NCBI GenBank assembly: GCA_030632885.1
Contig: DAOVTW010000023.1
Location: forward strand, 1 to 48,903
DNA length: 48,903 nucleotides
Reading direction: 5' to 3'
Source of the DNA: JAIOSM01 sp023143455
Lineage (GTDB): Bacteria; Desulfobacterota; Desulfobacteria; Desulfobacterales; Desulfobacteraceae
Shown here: positions 1 to 8,095 of the stretch, piece after piece
Position numbering within the stretch: position 1 is the first letter of the stretch
Layout of the letters: each line of letters starts with the position of its first letter
Made by a program: the position numbers and the translations under genes
The notes under the pieces: model-generated
What the model saw: the letters and a program-made list of their open reading frames with translations, nothing else
Database searches by the model: none
Told to the model about the DNA's origin: nothing

Positions 1-69
1 GATCAACCGTCGTTACTTGATGATACCGCCCCTGACAATAAAGTTAAAAAAGAAGTAAGATCTTCTTAG
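1..69 (+). CDS. C-terminal end of an upstream gene (partial)
   Basis: The first frame is open from base 1 to a TAG at 67-69 and would give a polar, charged 22-residue tail. No start lies inside the window, so this can only be the end of a gene beginning upstream. The tail is too short to identify, and chance openness cannot be excluded. Confidence 0.3.
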   Translation, partial: DQPSLLDDTAPDNKVKKEVRSS

Positions 70-112
70 ATTTTAACGGTTAAAAAAAAGAAGCAGGGAT
101 TAATATTCTCTA

Positions 113-141
113 TTGACAAGTGTCAACCATATCAGTTTATA
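113..141 (+). promoter_or_regulatory. Dyad TTGACA-AG-TGTCAA and promoter-like hexamers before the FMN dehydrogenase
   Basis: Positions 113-126 are a perfect 6-bp inverted repeat with a 2-nt centre. Its left arm is also a consensus -35 (TTGACA), followed after 17 nt by TTTATA (136-141). A start about 7 nt after that -10 would fall on the Shine-Dalgarno AGGAG (144-148) of the next gene. The element is therefore either an operator or a promoter giving a very short leader. Confidence 0.4.
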
Positions 142-155
142 AAAGGAGAAATTAA

Positions 156-1325
156 ATGACTCAATGGTATTGTTCTGTTTGTCATGGGACACATAAAAGT
201 GAAAGTAAGCCTTCTGAATGTAATGATTGTCATGCAGATGATAGGACGATTATGAACAGTGAGGATGTGCCTCAAAACCTTGAGCAGGTCCGAGATATAG
301 CAAGGAAAAAGCTTAAGGGAATTTGTGCTGCGTATCCATCTTGTGATGGTGGTTCTGATAAAATATGTCAACGGGAGTCCTATGGAAAACCAATTGGTCT
401 TGGCGGTGTGGGTCAAGGACATTCTTTTAGGGCAAATGTCGATGCCCTTGCAAACATACAATTGAATATGTCTGTATTAGGAGAGCATTTTGAACCAGAT
501 ACCTCTACTTCTTTTTTGGGAATTGATTTGAAATTTCCTGTGCTTCCTTCATCTACAGCAGGTGTAAAGCAGTATAACGACGCTATGGATGAAACTGTAT
601 TCTGCACATCAGTGTTAAAAGGTGCAAAAGAGGCTGGTACAATAGGGTTGCGTGGAGATACGTGGTTTTATGAACCTGATAATCATTCTTCTCTTGATTC
701 TATGAAAGCATGTGATGGTTATGGCATTCCAATATTCAAGCCAAGGTCCCAGACTGTTCTTAAAAAATTGATTGAAAAAGCTGAAGCTTTGGGCTGTAAA
801 GCCGTTGGAGTGGACCTGGATGGGTGTGGTTCAACCATGATGGCAAGCCATGGACAACCTGTATTTAGAAAAAGTGTGAAGGATATTGAGGAATTAGTTA
901 TTTTTTCATCTATACCATTTATTGCCAAGGGAATCATGATACCTGACGAGGCTCAGAAATGTGTTGACGCTGGCGTAACAGTTATCGCTGTATCAAATCA
1001 TGGTGGCAGAGTGTTGGATTCAACACCTGGTGTTGCAACAGTCCTGCCCCAGATTAGGAAGAAACTTGGAAACTCTGTTACAATTACAGCTGATGGTGGT
1101 GTGAGGACAGGATATGATGTGTTAAAAATGCTGGCACTGGGTGCAAATGCTGTTCTTTTGGGAAGAGATATTATCAGAGCATCTGTTGGCGCCGGGACTC
1201 TTGGTGTAAAGATGCACCTTGAACATATTAAACAAACATTGGGAAAAGCAATGTTTATGACTGGAACTAAAAACATTAAGATGGTTGGTTCAAGAATTTT
1301 ATTTAAATCACAGAACAATTTATAA
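156..1325 (+). CDS. FMN-dependent alpha-hydroxy-acid dehydrogenase with N-terminal zinc ribbon
   Basis: This 389-residue protein belongs to the lactate/glycolate oxidase family of TIM-barrel flavoenzymes, which oxidise 2-hydroxy acids with FMN. The catalytic SNHGGR motif (about 280-285, with the proton-abstracting His282 and substrate-binding Arg285) and the FMN-phosphate motif DGGVRTG (about 313-319) are intact. The first 25 residues carry two CxxC pairs (C6/C9, C22/C25) resembling a rubredoxin or zinc ribbon, which classical family members lack. It could pass electrons to the flavodoxin or rubredoxins nearby (inference). ATG 156 has a good AAAGGAGA site. Flavodoxin follows after 14 nt and thioredoxin after that, apparently as one operon. 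The substrate is unknown; lactate is only the family default. Confidence 0.85.
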   Translation: MTQWYCSVCHGTHKSESKPSECNDCHADDRTIMNSEDVPQNLEQVRDIARKKLKGICAAYPSCDGGSDKICQRESYGKPIGLGGVGQGHSFRANVDALANIQLNMSVLGEHFEPDTSTSFLGIDLKFPVLPSSTAGVKQYNDAMDETVFCTSVLKGAKEAGTIGLRGDTWFYEPDNHSSLDSMKACDGYGIPIFKPRSQTVLKKLIEKAEALGCKAVGVDLDGCGSTMMASHGQPVFRKSVKDIEELVIFSSIPFIAKGIMIPDEAQKCVDAGVTVIAVSNHGGRVLDSTPGVATVLPQIRKKLGNSVTITADGGVRTGYDVLKMLALGANAVLLGRDIIRASVGAGTLGVKMHLEHIKQTLGKAMFMTGTKNIKMVGSRILFKSQNNL

Positions 1326-1339
1326 TAAAGGAGAAAAAA

Positions 1340-1771
1340 ATGGGAAAAGTTCTAATAGTATATGCTACAAGAGCTGATGAAACAAAAACAATTGCAGAGC
1401 TTATTGCAGAAGGTGTTCGCATTGCAGGGCACGAGGCAATTATAAAACGTATAAACGAGATTAAGAGCGAAGATGATTTAAATGGCTTTGATGGATATGC
1501 CTTTGGCTCAGCAACTTACCATGGTGAAATGATATCATCCATGAAGCAATTTTTATTTATTGCAGAAAGAGCAGAGCTTAAAGATAAAGTTGGTGGCGCT
1601 TTTGGTGCTTATGGCTGGAGCGGTGAAGCACCAGGAAGAATATTTGAAACCATGAAAAATATTTATGGCATGAAAATGGTGTCTGATCCCCTGATGCTAA
1701 AAGCCAGTTGGATAGAAGGGGGAACCAAGGCATCCCAAGACTATGGCAAAAGTATTGTTTCATTAATTTAG
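1340..1771 (+). CDS. Flavodoxin-domain protein
   Basis: This 143-residue single-domain protein begins with a flavodoxin-type nucleotide-binding start (GKVLIVYATRADETKTIAE), where the loop after the first strand binds the FMN phosphate. FGSATYHGEM near residue 55 and GAYGWSGEAPG near 95 correspond to the loops flanking the isoalloxazine ring. These loops resemble the flavodoxin domain of rubredoxin:oxygen oxidoreductase-type flavoproteins more than short-chain electron-transfer flavodoxins. It sits between the hydroxyacid dehydrogenase and thioredoxin with short gaps and its own AAAGGAGA site, so it probably serves as their electron carrier (inference). Confidence 0.8.
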   Translation: MGKVLIVYATRADETKTIAELIAEGVRIAGHEAIIKRINEIKSEDDLNGFDGYAFGSATYHGEMISSMKQFLFIAERAELKDKVGGAFGAYGWSGEAPGRIFETMKNIYGMKMVSDPLMLKASWIEGGTKASQDYGKSIVSLI

Positions 1772-1780
1772 GAAAAGACA

Positions 1781-2227
1781 ATGAATGATGATAGCTTGAT
1801 ACTTGGGTGTCTAGAGTGTGGCACAAAAAACAGAATTCCACTTTCGCGAATGGATGAATCCCCAAAATGTGGTAAATGCGGGGCTCTTTTGTCAACAGAT
1901 ATTATAAGTCAACCCGTTGATGTTGTGGATAATACTTTTGATAAAGTGGTGTTAGGTTCAGTTCTCCCGGTGCTTGTAGATTGCTGGGCTCCATGGTGCG
2001 GTCCCTGCAAGGCTGTTGGTCCGGTTTTGGATGAACTTGCTGTAAAATATAAAGGCAGGTTGATAATAGCTAAGGTTAATGTGGATGAAAATCCAAGGAT
2101 AGGATCAAAATATTCCATTTCAAGTATTCCGACTATGCTTCTTGTGAAAAAGGGTAAAGTCATTGATCAAGTAGTTGGTGCCTTACCCAAAGCAGATCTG
2201 GAAACACAAATTGCAAGAATTCTTTAA
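1781..2227 (+). CDS. trxC: Thioredoxin 2-type protein with N-terminal zinc-binding domain
   Basis: This 148-residue protein has the TrxC architecture. An N-terminal zinc ribbon with C10xxC13 and C30xxC33 is followed by a thioredoxin fold whose redox motif WCGPC is at residues 72-76 and whose cis-proline loop reads SIPT. It is a cytoplasmic dithiol/disulfide reductant, and TrxC types are linked to oxidative stress in other bacteria. The gene lies 9 nt after the flavodoxin gene. No thioredoxin reductase is in the window. Its stop is followed immediately by the remnant of another gene, so the original operon may have been longer. Confidence 0.85.
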   Translation: MNDDSLILGCLECGTKNRIPLSRMDESPKCGKCGALLSTDIISQPVDVVDNTFDKVVLGSVLPVLVDCWAPWCGPCKAVGPVLDELAVKYKGRLIIAKVNVDENPRIGSKYSISSIPTMLLVKKGKVIDQVVGALPKADLETQIARIL

Positions 2228-2638
2228 TCAAGGAAATAAAGAATTCATTTTATGGTTAAAACAGCAATGGAATGTTGAATTTGAATGTGTCCGCCAGGAC
2301 ATTGATATCCAGGGCAGTCCTGAACGCACACTTTCCAGGGTGGTGATTGAAAATAAAGGCGGCAATCTTTTTTTGCTGGAAGAATTTTTAAAAAGCAAAT
2401 TTCAGATTAGAAAGAATGTTGCCAAGGCAATTGAAGTTTTAAATGATAACGGGCTTAAACAAGCCTTGTTATATCAAAAATCCAATTACGGAGAGTTTTT
2501 GCCAGTCTACAAAGGGACATGTTTCCTGAATATGTCCTGGCCCTGAGATTTGCATGGTTGTCAGAGTGGCTACGCAAAAAAGATGATGAAATGATTGTCT
2601 TAGAAGTTTTACTTTTTCATCTGCTGTTTCCGGTGTAA
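2228..2638 (+). pseudogene. Remnant of an aminoglycoside-phosphotransferase-like kinase
   Basis: The frame open to the TGA at 2544-2546 reads like the N-lobe of a phosphotransferase (strand pattern RVVIENKGGNLFLLEEF, then KALLY-like and LPVYKG segments). From 2516 a different frame continues with DMFPEYVLALRFAWLSEWL to a TAA at 2636-2638, resembling a C-terminal helix of the same family. The catalytic loop and metal-binding Asp are absent. This fits an internal deletion that also shifted the frame. No proper start with a ribosome site is visible; the nearest ATG lies inside trxC in another frame. The family call rests on pattern memory and is moderate. Confidence 0.5.
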
Positions 2639-2973
2639 ACTCTACAAGTTTTATGCCATTTGTTATAATTCTAATCCCAGGCAGTGAATTTAGAAGAATC
2701 ATCTGTTATTATAATTTTCGGAGCATGCTTTTGGTACAATCTTGTCTCGGTTTTAAGTGTCTCATGACAGCATTATTGTTTTTTAAATTGATAATTTATG
2801 AGCAGAACAGGAAAGGATTAACAAAAAATGAGATTTTATTTATAATAAACATAATTAGGCATGATGATTGCTATATTATTAAAAATGTATAAATATATTA
2901 TATTATCAATAGACTGACTTCTTAAGAAATGTTTTTGTAACTGAGCTAACCCCAGGAAAGGGAGATACTATAT
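2639..2973. other. Intergenic region, no recognised gene
   Basis: These AT-rich 335 bases lie between the kinase remnant and the rubredoxin reductase gene. Short frames exist on both strands but have no ribosome site or recognisable family. A TTCTTAAGAA palindrome near 2920 precedes the next gene by about 45 bp and might be an operator. I see no convincing promoter hexamers. Confidence 0.4.
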
Positions 2974-4110
2974 ATGAAAAAATATTTAATAATTGGAAAT
3001 GGAGTTGCTGGCACTGAAGCAGCGATAGAAATTCGAAAAAACGACCCCCATGGTCAAATTACCATGGTAACAGAGGAAACAACTCCTTTTTATTCCAGAA
3101 TAAAATTGCCCGATTATATGGCTGGTATCACAGAAAAGTCTGATTTGGTTATAAAAAAAGATCAATGGTACAAAGACAATAAGATCGAGTTGAAAACCGG
3201 GACCACTGTAATAAATATTGATAATGCTAAAAAGCAGGTAGAAGATCAGGCAGGCAATACCCTTGAATACGATTCTCTTTTAATCTCTACAGGCAGTGCA
3301 TCTTTTATACCTCCAATTGAAGGCAATTCAAAGAGTAACGTCTTTGCGCTTCGAACTTATGATGATGCAAAAAATATTGTAGATGCTATTTCCAACGTAA
3401 AAAATGTAGTGGTTATCGGCGGAGGGCTTTTAGGAATAGAAGCGGCTCATGCATTTGTTAAAAGAGGGCTTACTGTTACAGTGGTTGAGTTTTTTGATAG
3501 ACTGTTGCCACGACAGATGGATAATGAGGGGGCATTGTTACTTACAGAAAAACTAAAAAATATAGGCCTTAATTTTAGATTGAGAGCAAAGACAAAAAAG
3601 ATAATGGGAGAGAAAGCTGTTACGGGCGTGGAACTAGAATCAGGTGAAGTCTTGGATGCAGATATTGTTCTTTTTTCAGCTGGTGTAAGGCCAAGCCTTA
3701 GCCTGCCTGAAAAATTAGGTCTTAAAATTGACAGAGGAGTAATAGTTAATAATTATATGGAAACAAGCTTAGACAATATATATGCAGCCGGAGATGTGGC
3801 TGAGTTTGAACAGACAAATTTTTGTATCTGGTCTGAAGCACAGGAACAGGGCAGGGTTGCAGGTAGTAATATGGCAGGGTTTTTAAAGGTTTTTGAATCT
3901 ATAGTCCCTTCAAATCGTCTAAAGGTTGCGGGAATTGACTTAGGGTCCGCAGGAGATATTGATCCTGATAACTTACTTGAAAGTGATATTGAAAAGAGTG
4001 ATAAAGTTTATAGAAAGATAGTACGAAAAGATGGTAAACTTGTAGGCTGTATCATGCTTGGCAACACAGCAGGTTTTTCTGGTGTGGTCAGGCAAATTGC
4101 CACAGAATAA
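2974..4110 (+). CDS. FAD/NAD(P)H-dependent rubredoxin-reductase-like oxidoreductase
   Basis: This 378-residue pyridine nucleotide-disulfide oxidoreductase-fold flavoprotein has an N-terminal FAD dinucleotide motif GNGVAG (8-13), a central NAD(P)H motif GGGLLG (about 149-154), and the second FAD signature YAAGDVAE (about 270-277). It resembles NADH:rubredoxin oxidoreductase and the N-terminal half of NirB. The TPFYSRIKLPDYM segment near residue 40 is typical of that group. Rubrerythrin and desulfoferrodoxin follow directly. The likely role is to pass electrons from NAD(P)H through rubredoxin to peroxide and superoxide reduction (inference from context and family). ATG 2974 is preceded by AAAGGGAG. 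Confidence 0.85.
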   Translation: MKKYLIIGNGVAGTEAAIEIRKNDPHGQITMVTEETTPFYSRIKLPDYMAGITEKSDLVIKKDQWYKDNKIELKTGTTVINIDNAKKQVEDQAGNTLEYDSLLISTGSASFIPPIEGNSKSNVFALRTYDDAKNIVDAISNVKNVVVIGGGLLGIEAAHAFVKRGLTVTVVEFFDRLLPRQMDNEGALLLTEKLKNIGLNFRLRAKTKKIMGEKAVTGVELESGEVLDADIVLFSAGVRPSLSLPEKLGLKIDRGVIVNNYMETSLDNIYAAGDVAEFEQTNFCIWSEAQEQGRVAGSNMAGFLKVFESIVPSNRLKVAGIDLGSAGDIDPDNLLESDIEKSDKVYRKIVRKDGKLVGCIMLGNTAGFSGVVRQIATE

Positions 4111-4150
4111 TAACTATAAAACTAAGATTATATTAAGGTAAGGAGAAAAA

Positions 4151-4729
4151 ATGGCACAATTAAAAGGAACACAAACCGAAAAGAATTTATTAACTGCTTT
4201 TGCAGGAGAGTCCCAGGCACGTAACCGATATACCTATTTTGCTTCAAAGGCTAAAAAAGAAGGGTATGTTCAGATTCAAGCAATTTTTGAAGAGACTGCA
4301 AACCATGAAAAAGAGCATGCCAAGCGATTGTTCAAGTACTTAGAATCTGGTGAGGAACTTCAAATTACCGCAAGTTTTCCTGCCGGAATCATAGGAGAAA
4401 CAAAAGATAATCTCAAGGAATCTGCTGCTGGTGAAAACTTTGAGAATACATCCATGTATCCAGAGTTTGCGGCGAAAGCTTTGGAAGAAGGATTTGATGA
4501 TATTGCAAAAACTTTTGAATCCATTGGTGTGGCTGAGTTTTATCATGAACAAAGATTTCTTGCCCTTGTTGAGAATATTGAAAAAGACCGGGTATTTAAA
4601 AGAGACAACATCGTTGCATGGAGATGCAGGAATTGTGGATACAACCATGAAGGTGATGAAGCTCCTGATTTATGTCCTGCATGTGCCCATGCCAAGGCTC
4701 ATTTTGAAATAGTTCCTAAAAACTATTAA
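4151..4729 (+). CDS. rbr: Rubrerythrin
   Basis: This 192-residue protein has the full rubrerythrin layout. A four-helix diiron domain carries E20 and the E47-E48xxxH52 ligand motif. The C-terminal rubredoxin domain has C159xxC162 and C175xxC178. Rubrerythrins reduce hydrogen peroxide in anaerobes with electrons from rubredoxin. Length and spacing match the family. The start has an AAGGAGA site, and desulfoferrodoxin follows 21 nt later, so the three genes from 2974 probably form one oxygen-defence operon. Confidence 0.95.
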   Translation: MAQLKGTQTEKNLLTAFAGESQARNRYTYFASKAKKEGYVQIQAIFEETANHEKEHAKRLFKYLESGEELQITASFPAGIIGETKDNLKESAAGENFENTSMYPEFAAKALEEGFDDIAKTFESIGVAEFYHEQRFLALVENIEKDRVFKRDNIVAWRCRNCGYNHEGDEAPDLCPACAHAKAHFEIVPKNY

Positions 4730-4750
4730 TTTTTTAAAAAGGAGAAAAAA

Positions 4751-5131
4751 ATGGCTGAAAAATATGGTATTTACAAATGCGAAAAATGTGGAAATATAGC
4801 CCAGGTTCTTCATGCAGAAGAGCCTCCTGTAATGTGTTGTGGCGAACCTATGAATCGAATCGTTGCTAATACTGTAGATGCTGCAAAAGAAAAACATGTT
4901 CCGGTTGTGGAAAAAATTGAAGGTGGTTATCTGGTAAAAGTTGGAAGCGTGGCTCATCCTATGACACCTGAACACTGGATTGTCTGGGTTGAGCTTGTCT
5001 CAGAAAATGGTACATTGATTCAAAGAAAATTTCTTGATTCTTCAGATGCACCAGAAGCTATTTTCTATACTAATGCAGATAAGGTAACAGCCCGAGAATA
5101 CTGTAACCTTCATGGTCTTTGGGAATACTAA
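4751..5131 (+). CDS. dfx: Desulfoferrodoxin (superoxide reductase)
   Basis: This 126-residue two-centre superoxide reductase has an N-terminal desulforedoxin-like Fe-Cys4 site (C10, C13, C29, C30). The catalytic Fe(His)4Cys centre is formed by H49, H69, H75, C118 and H121, with the conserved EKH loop at 47-49. It reduces superoxide to hydrogen peroxide, which the adjacent rubrerythrin can then remove. All ligands are present and the length is typical of sulfate reducers. A strong hairpin 30 nt downstream ends the operon. Confidence 0.96.
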   Translation: MAEKYGIYKCEKCGNIAQVLHAEEPPVMCCGEPMNRIVANTVDAAKEKHVPVVEKIEGGYLVKVGSVAHPMTPEHWIVWVELVSENGTLIQRKFLDSSDAPEAIFYTNADKVTAREYCNLHGLWEY

Positions 5132-5160
5132 TATTATAAGACTTGTATGATATGCATATA

Positions 5161-5200
5161 AGTACAATAAACGAGTCATAAATGTCTCGTTTATTGTACT
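5161..5200. terminator. Perfect 15-bp hairpin after desulfoferrodoxin
   Basis: Bases 5161-5175 pair perfectly with 5186-5200 around a 10-nt loop. The stem sits between the plus-strand defence operon and a minus-strand remnant and could terminate both. It lacks a long uridine tract. Confidence 0.7.
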
Positions 5201-5209
5201 AAATATTTC

Positions 5210-5446
5210 TTACCAGTTTTTATATAATAATTCGAAATAATCGGTGGGTTTTACGCAGGCCGGGCATTTTTCAGGAGCTGCTTTCCCTGTATGAAGGTGT
5301 CCGCAACTTAGACAACGCCAAACTTTTTCTTCATCTTTTTGAAAAACCCTTTCCTTTGCAACGTTTTCAGCAAGCTCTAAGTAGAGTTTTTCATGATATT
5401 TTTCAGCTACAATGATATTGTTAAATGTATCTTGCAGCCCTTTTTT
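5210..5446 (-). pseudogene. rbr: Rubrerythrin C-terminal remnant
   Basis: Read on the minus strand, this frame gives about 78 residues ending at the TAA at 5210-5212. It holds the last diiron-domain helix (AEKYHEKLY) and a complete rubredoxin domain (WRCLSCG ... CPACVKP). An in-frame TAG at 5447-5449 cuts off the rest, and the N-terminal helices with the diiron ligands are missing. A second open stretch in another frame just upstream (to about 5520, GVTRAAAECGADAIII) does not match rubrerythrin. The locus therefore looks like a deletion joining two genes. Confidence 0.7.
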
Positions 5447-5552
5447 CTATAATGATGGCATCAGCGCCACATTCCGCTGCTGCTCTGGTAACACCTTTGA
5501 ATCCCCCTTTTTTTAAAATAGTTCATTTGTATGTTTAAAACGCTGTTTAAAC

Positions 5553-5732
5553 TTAACCAAGTGATTTAAATGCCTTGGTACTTGCACCACAAATAGGGCA
5601 TTTCCAGTCAGTGGGCAAGTCATCAAACTTTGTTCCCTTTGCAATTTTTCCCTTTCTGTCTCCCCTATCTGGATCATAAGTATAACCGCAACTAATTGTT
5701 TGGCATTGATACATATCTTTTGGCTCTGACAT
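5553..5732 (-). CDS. Rubredoxin with CX4C first knuckle
   Basis: This 59-residue protein reads from ATG 5732 to TAA 5553. It has YQCQTISCGYTYDP at its start and WKCPICGAS at its end, plus the internal FDDLPTDW segment of rubredoxins. The first cysteine pair is C10 and C15, a CX4C spacing instead of the usual CX2C; the second pair is the normal CPIC (C45, C48). I recall the same expanded knuckle in rubredoxin-2 of Desulfovibrio desulfuricans ATCC 27774. It is a one-electron Fe-Cys4 carrier, probably serving the rubrerythrin/rubredoxin-reductase system next door. It was below the length cut-off of routine ORF calling. Confidence 0.9.
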   Translation of the reverse strand: MSEPKDMYQCQTISCGYTYDPDRGDRKGKIAKGTKFDDLPTDWKCPICGASTKAFKSLG

Positions 5733-5774
5733 TTTATATTCCTATTAAAATTTTAATTAAGCAATAATTTTGTT

Positions 5775-5942
5775 TTATTTATCTTTTTTTATTTGAGGGT
5801 CGTTTGGTTTTCCCGCGCAATCAGGGGTGTAACAGGAGTTGTCAACAAAAGAACACTCACTCTTACACGATGGGCATTTTTCTGGTGGGGTTGTCACAGG
5901 TTCATGAATATACCCACATTTATCACACATCCAACTGGTCAT
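5775..5942 (-). CDS. Small rubredoxin-like zinc-ribbon protein
   Basis: This 55-residue protein begins at ATG 5942 with a good AAAGGAGA site upstream on the minus strand. It starts with WMCDKCGYIHE and continues with CPSCKSEC, giving a rubredoxin/rubrerythrin-tail type Cys4 site. Two more cysteines (C37, C42) lie beyond, in an unusual C-terminal tail. It resembles the detached C-terminal domain of rubrerythrin. It probably binds iron or zinc. It precedes the CX4C rubredoxin by 42 nt in the same direction, so the two are likely co-transcribed. Confidence 0.8.
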   Translation of the reverse strand: MTSWMCDKCGYIHEPVTTPPEKCPSCKSECSFVDNSCYTPDCAGKPNDPQIKKDK

Positions 5943-6027
5943 AATTTATCTCCTTTTTAGCCATTTATTTTATTTTGTTATGTAAATAACTATTTATATC
6001 TATCTTGATAAATTAGACTTTCAAAAA

Positions 6028-7161
6028 TCATGCCATAGTTTTTATTTTTTGCACAGCAATAAGAGAAATAGCACTTAAGCAAGCACCTATAATAAATGGT
6101 ATTCTATAGTCAATCATCCACAAATAGCCACCTATAACAGGTAAAAACACAGCTGCTACATGATTGATTGTAAACCCCATAGCCATACTGGGAGCTATAT
6201 CTTTTGGGTCCCCAATTTTTTGAAAATACGTTCTTATTGCAATGGCAAAATTAAAAAAAATATGATCAAGGATATAGAGTATGGCAACAATAATCTTTGT
6301 CTCAACAAATGCATAGGCTAAGAATACAAAAATAAGGCTGAAATATTCAATAGATAAAACCCGTCTTTCTCCAAATTTTATAATACTTTTCCCTATTAGC
6401 GGGCTCAAAAAATAATTAACAATATTATTAATTACAAACAGTGCTGTTATTTCCTGGACAGAAAAATTAAACTTTTTTACCATTAAGAATATTGCAAAAG
6501 CTATAAAAATCTGTCTTCTTGCACCAGCCATAAATGTTAAAAAATAATATAAACTATATTTTTTTTTCAAAATCATTTTTTTATGCTGGGGGATTAGTTC
6601 TTTATCGACAGGATTTTTTGTTAATGCCCATAGTGAAGCTGCAATAATCAACACGCCGAAAATCAAGTATAATTGTGTATAGGATAATATCGGTGTTAAA
6701 ATAAAAATTGATATCCCAACAACGATATTTGTTGCAGCTGCAAGACTGCGTTGTTTTCCAAAAACCCATGGCGATATTTCTTTTCCAAAATATTGTAAAG
6801 TAAGAGATTGATTGGTGGTCTCATAATAATGAAATCCAAAGCTCATTATAAGAGTTGTGAATATAACACCATGGTAGAATGGAAGAAGTCCAGTCAAAGC
6901 AACGCCAAACCCGAGTATTAATATAGAAAAAGCTGAGAGGAGATGCTCTTTTAATATCAGAAGGAAAAAAATGACTAACAAGGCCAAGAAACCTGGAATC
7001 TCTCTGACTGATTGAATTATTCCAATTTGATATCCTTGAAGGTTTACAATTTCAACTGAAAAATTATTAAATAATGTACGCCAAGTCTGAAGCCCGACTG
7101 TAGAGCAGATAGTGAGAAGTATTAAATAACGGAACATTGGGTTTTTTGAAATATTTTTCAT
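6028..7161 (-). CDS. MFS-type transporter, substrate unknown
   Basis: This 377-residue protein is almost entirely hydrophobic segments, about eleven to twelve by eye, with a central cytoplasmic loop near residues 180-195 rich in Lys. The pattern fits the major facilitator superfamily. A FGERRVLSIEY stretch after the middle resembles the loop 8-9 signature region. No substrate can be assigned. The gene is divergent from the metallo-hydrolase at 7305, and their shared spacer contains a Crp/Fnr-type palindrome. Confidence 0.7.
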   Translation of the reverse strand: MKNISKNPMFRYLILLTICSTVGLQTWRTLFNNFSVEIVNLQGYQIGIIQSVREIPGFLALLVIFFLLILKEHLLSAFSILILGFGVALTGLLPFYHGVIFTTLIMSFGFHYYETTNQSLTLQYFGKEISPWVFGKQRSLAAATNIVVGISIFILTPILSYTQLYLIFGVLIIAASLWALTKNPVDKELIPQHKKMILKKKYSLYYFLTFMAGARRQIFIAFAIFLMVKKFNFSVQEITALFVINNIVNYFLSPLIGKSIIKFGERRVLSIEYFSLIFVFLAYAFVETKIIVAILYILDHIFFNFAIAIRTYFQKIGDPKDIAPSMAMGFTINHVAAVFLPVIGGYLWMIDYRIPFIIGACLSAISLIAVQKIKTMA

Positions 7162-7181
7162 TTTTTATCCTTAAATATTTC

Positions 7182-7195
7182 CTGATTTATATCAA
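7182..7195. promoter_or_regulatory. Crp/Fnr-type palindrome between divergent genes
   Basis: CTGATTTATATCAA matches the Fnr consensus TTGAT-N4-ATCAA at 9 of 10 specified positions. It lies 21 bp upstream of the MFS start and about 110 bp upstream of the metallo-hydrolase start. A Crp/Fnr-family regulator is plausible in an anaerobe, but none is in the window. Confidence 0.45.
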
Positions 7196-7304
7196 GTAAA
7201 CCAAGAAATATCAAAGCGAGAGTGAATAATTCTTCCAATTATCTAGGAAATTTTGTAAAAATATATGTGCTATTAAAAATTATTATATATTGATTGGAGC
7301 TTTT

Positions 7305-8003
7305 ATGAATATTCAACAATTTAGATATTCAACAGATAATTTGGGGTATTTAGTATATTCAACAGACATCGGTATTGCCATTGATGCAGGAGCAGTTGAA
7401 GAAATTCTTTTGTTTGCAGAAAAGAATAGTATTGATATCCAATATGTTACCAATACCCATTCACACTATGACCATACTTCAGGGAATGAGGTAATGCTCA
7501 AGAAAACCAAAGCTGAGTTTATTAATCCCACAAAGATTAAATCAGATCAAACTATATCTCTTGGCAAAGAAACTTTAGAAATGTTCCATACTTCGGGTCA
7601 TACTGATGATTCTATTGTTTTTAAGGCAGATGATTTTTTAATAACCGGGGATACTCTATTTAACGGAACAGTGGGTAATTGTTTTTCAGGTGATTTTAAT
7701 GCTTTTTTTAACTCTCTCAAAAGAATTATCTCTTTTCCCGGAAACACTAAAATTTATGCAGGTCATGATTATGTGATGGAATCCATGGAAATAGCAAAAA
7801 GCATTGAAAAAGATAATCCAGATATTGAAAGATATATGAACAATTATAATCCCAAATTAATTGTATCAACTTTGGATGATGAACTAAGTGTTAACCCATA
7901 TATAAGGTTTAATGCAAAAGGGATGATAAACAATCTGGGGAAAAGGAATATGCCAATAAATACAGAGTATGAGAGATTTAAATCAATTATGGAAATATAC
8001 TAA
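7305..8003 (+). CDS. Metallo-beta-lactamase-fold hydrolase (glyoxalase II-like)
   Basis: This 232-residue protein has the zinc-binding HSHYDH motif near residue 58, followed by SGHTDDS, TGDTLF and AGHDY motifs in the order of glyoxalase II-like hydrolases. Those enzymes hydrolyse thioesters or act on persulfides. I chose ATG 7305 over an upstream in-frame TTG at 7290 because GGAG lies 6 nt before it. The C-terminal part (YMNNYNPKLI onward) is not typical of GloB. The substrate is unknown. Confidence 0.8.
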   Translation: MNIQQFRYSTDNLGYLVYSTDIGIAIDAGAVEEILLFAEKNSIDIQYVTNTHSHYDHTSGNEVMLKKTKAEFINPTKIKSDQTISLGKETLEMFHTSGHTDDSIVFKADDFLITGDTLFNGTVGNCFSGDFNAFFNSLKRIISFPGNTKIYAGHDYVMESMEIAKSIEKDNPDIERYMNNYNPKLIVSTLDDELSVNPYIRFNAKGMINNLGKRNMPINTEYERFKSIMEIY

Positions 8004-8095
8004 CTTTATCATTTTCTGATTTGTTACCCTTGATTATTAAGCATTAGGCTTTATTATTAAGTATTATAAACTTTCATTAATCGGAGATAGTATTA

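Noticed and set aside
2653..2892. 79-codon plus-strand frame after the kinase remnant
   Set aside because: No ribosome site, AT-driven composition, no family resemblance; a chance frame in a decayed spacer.
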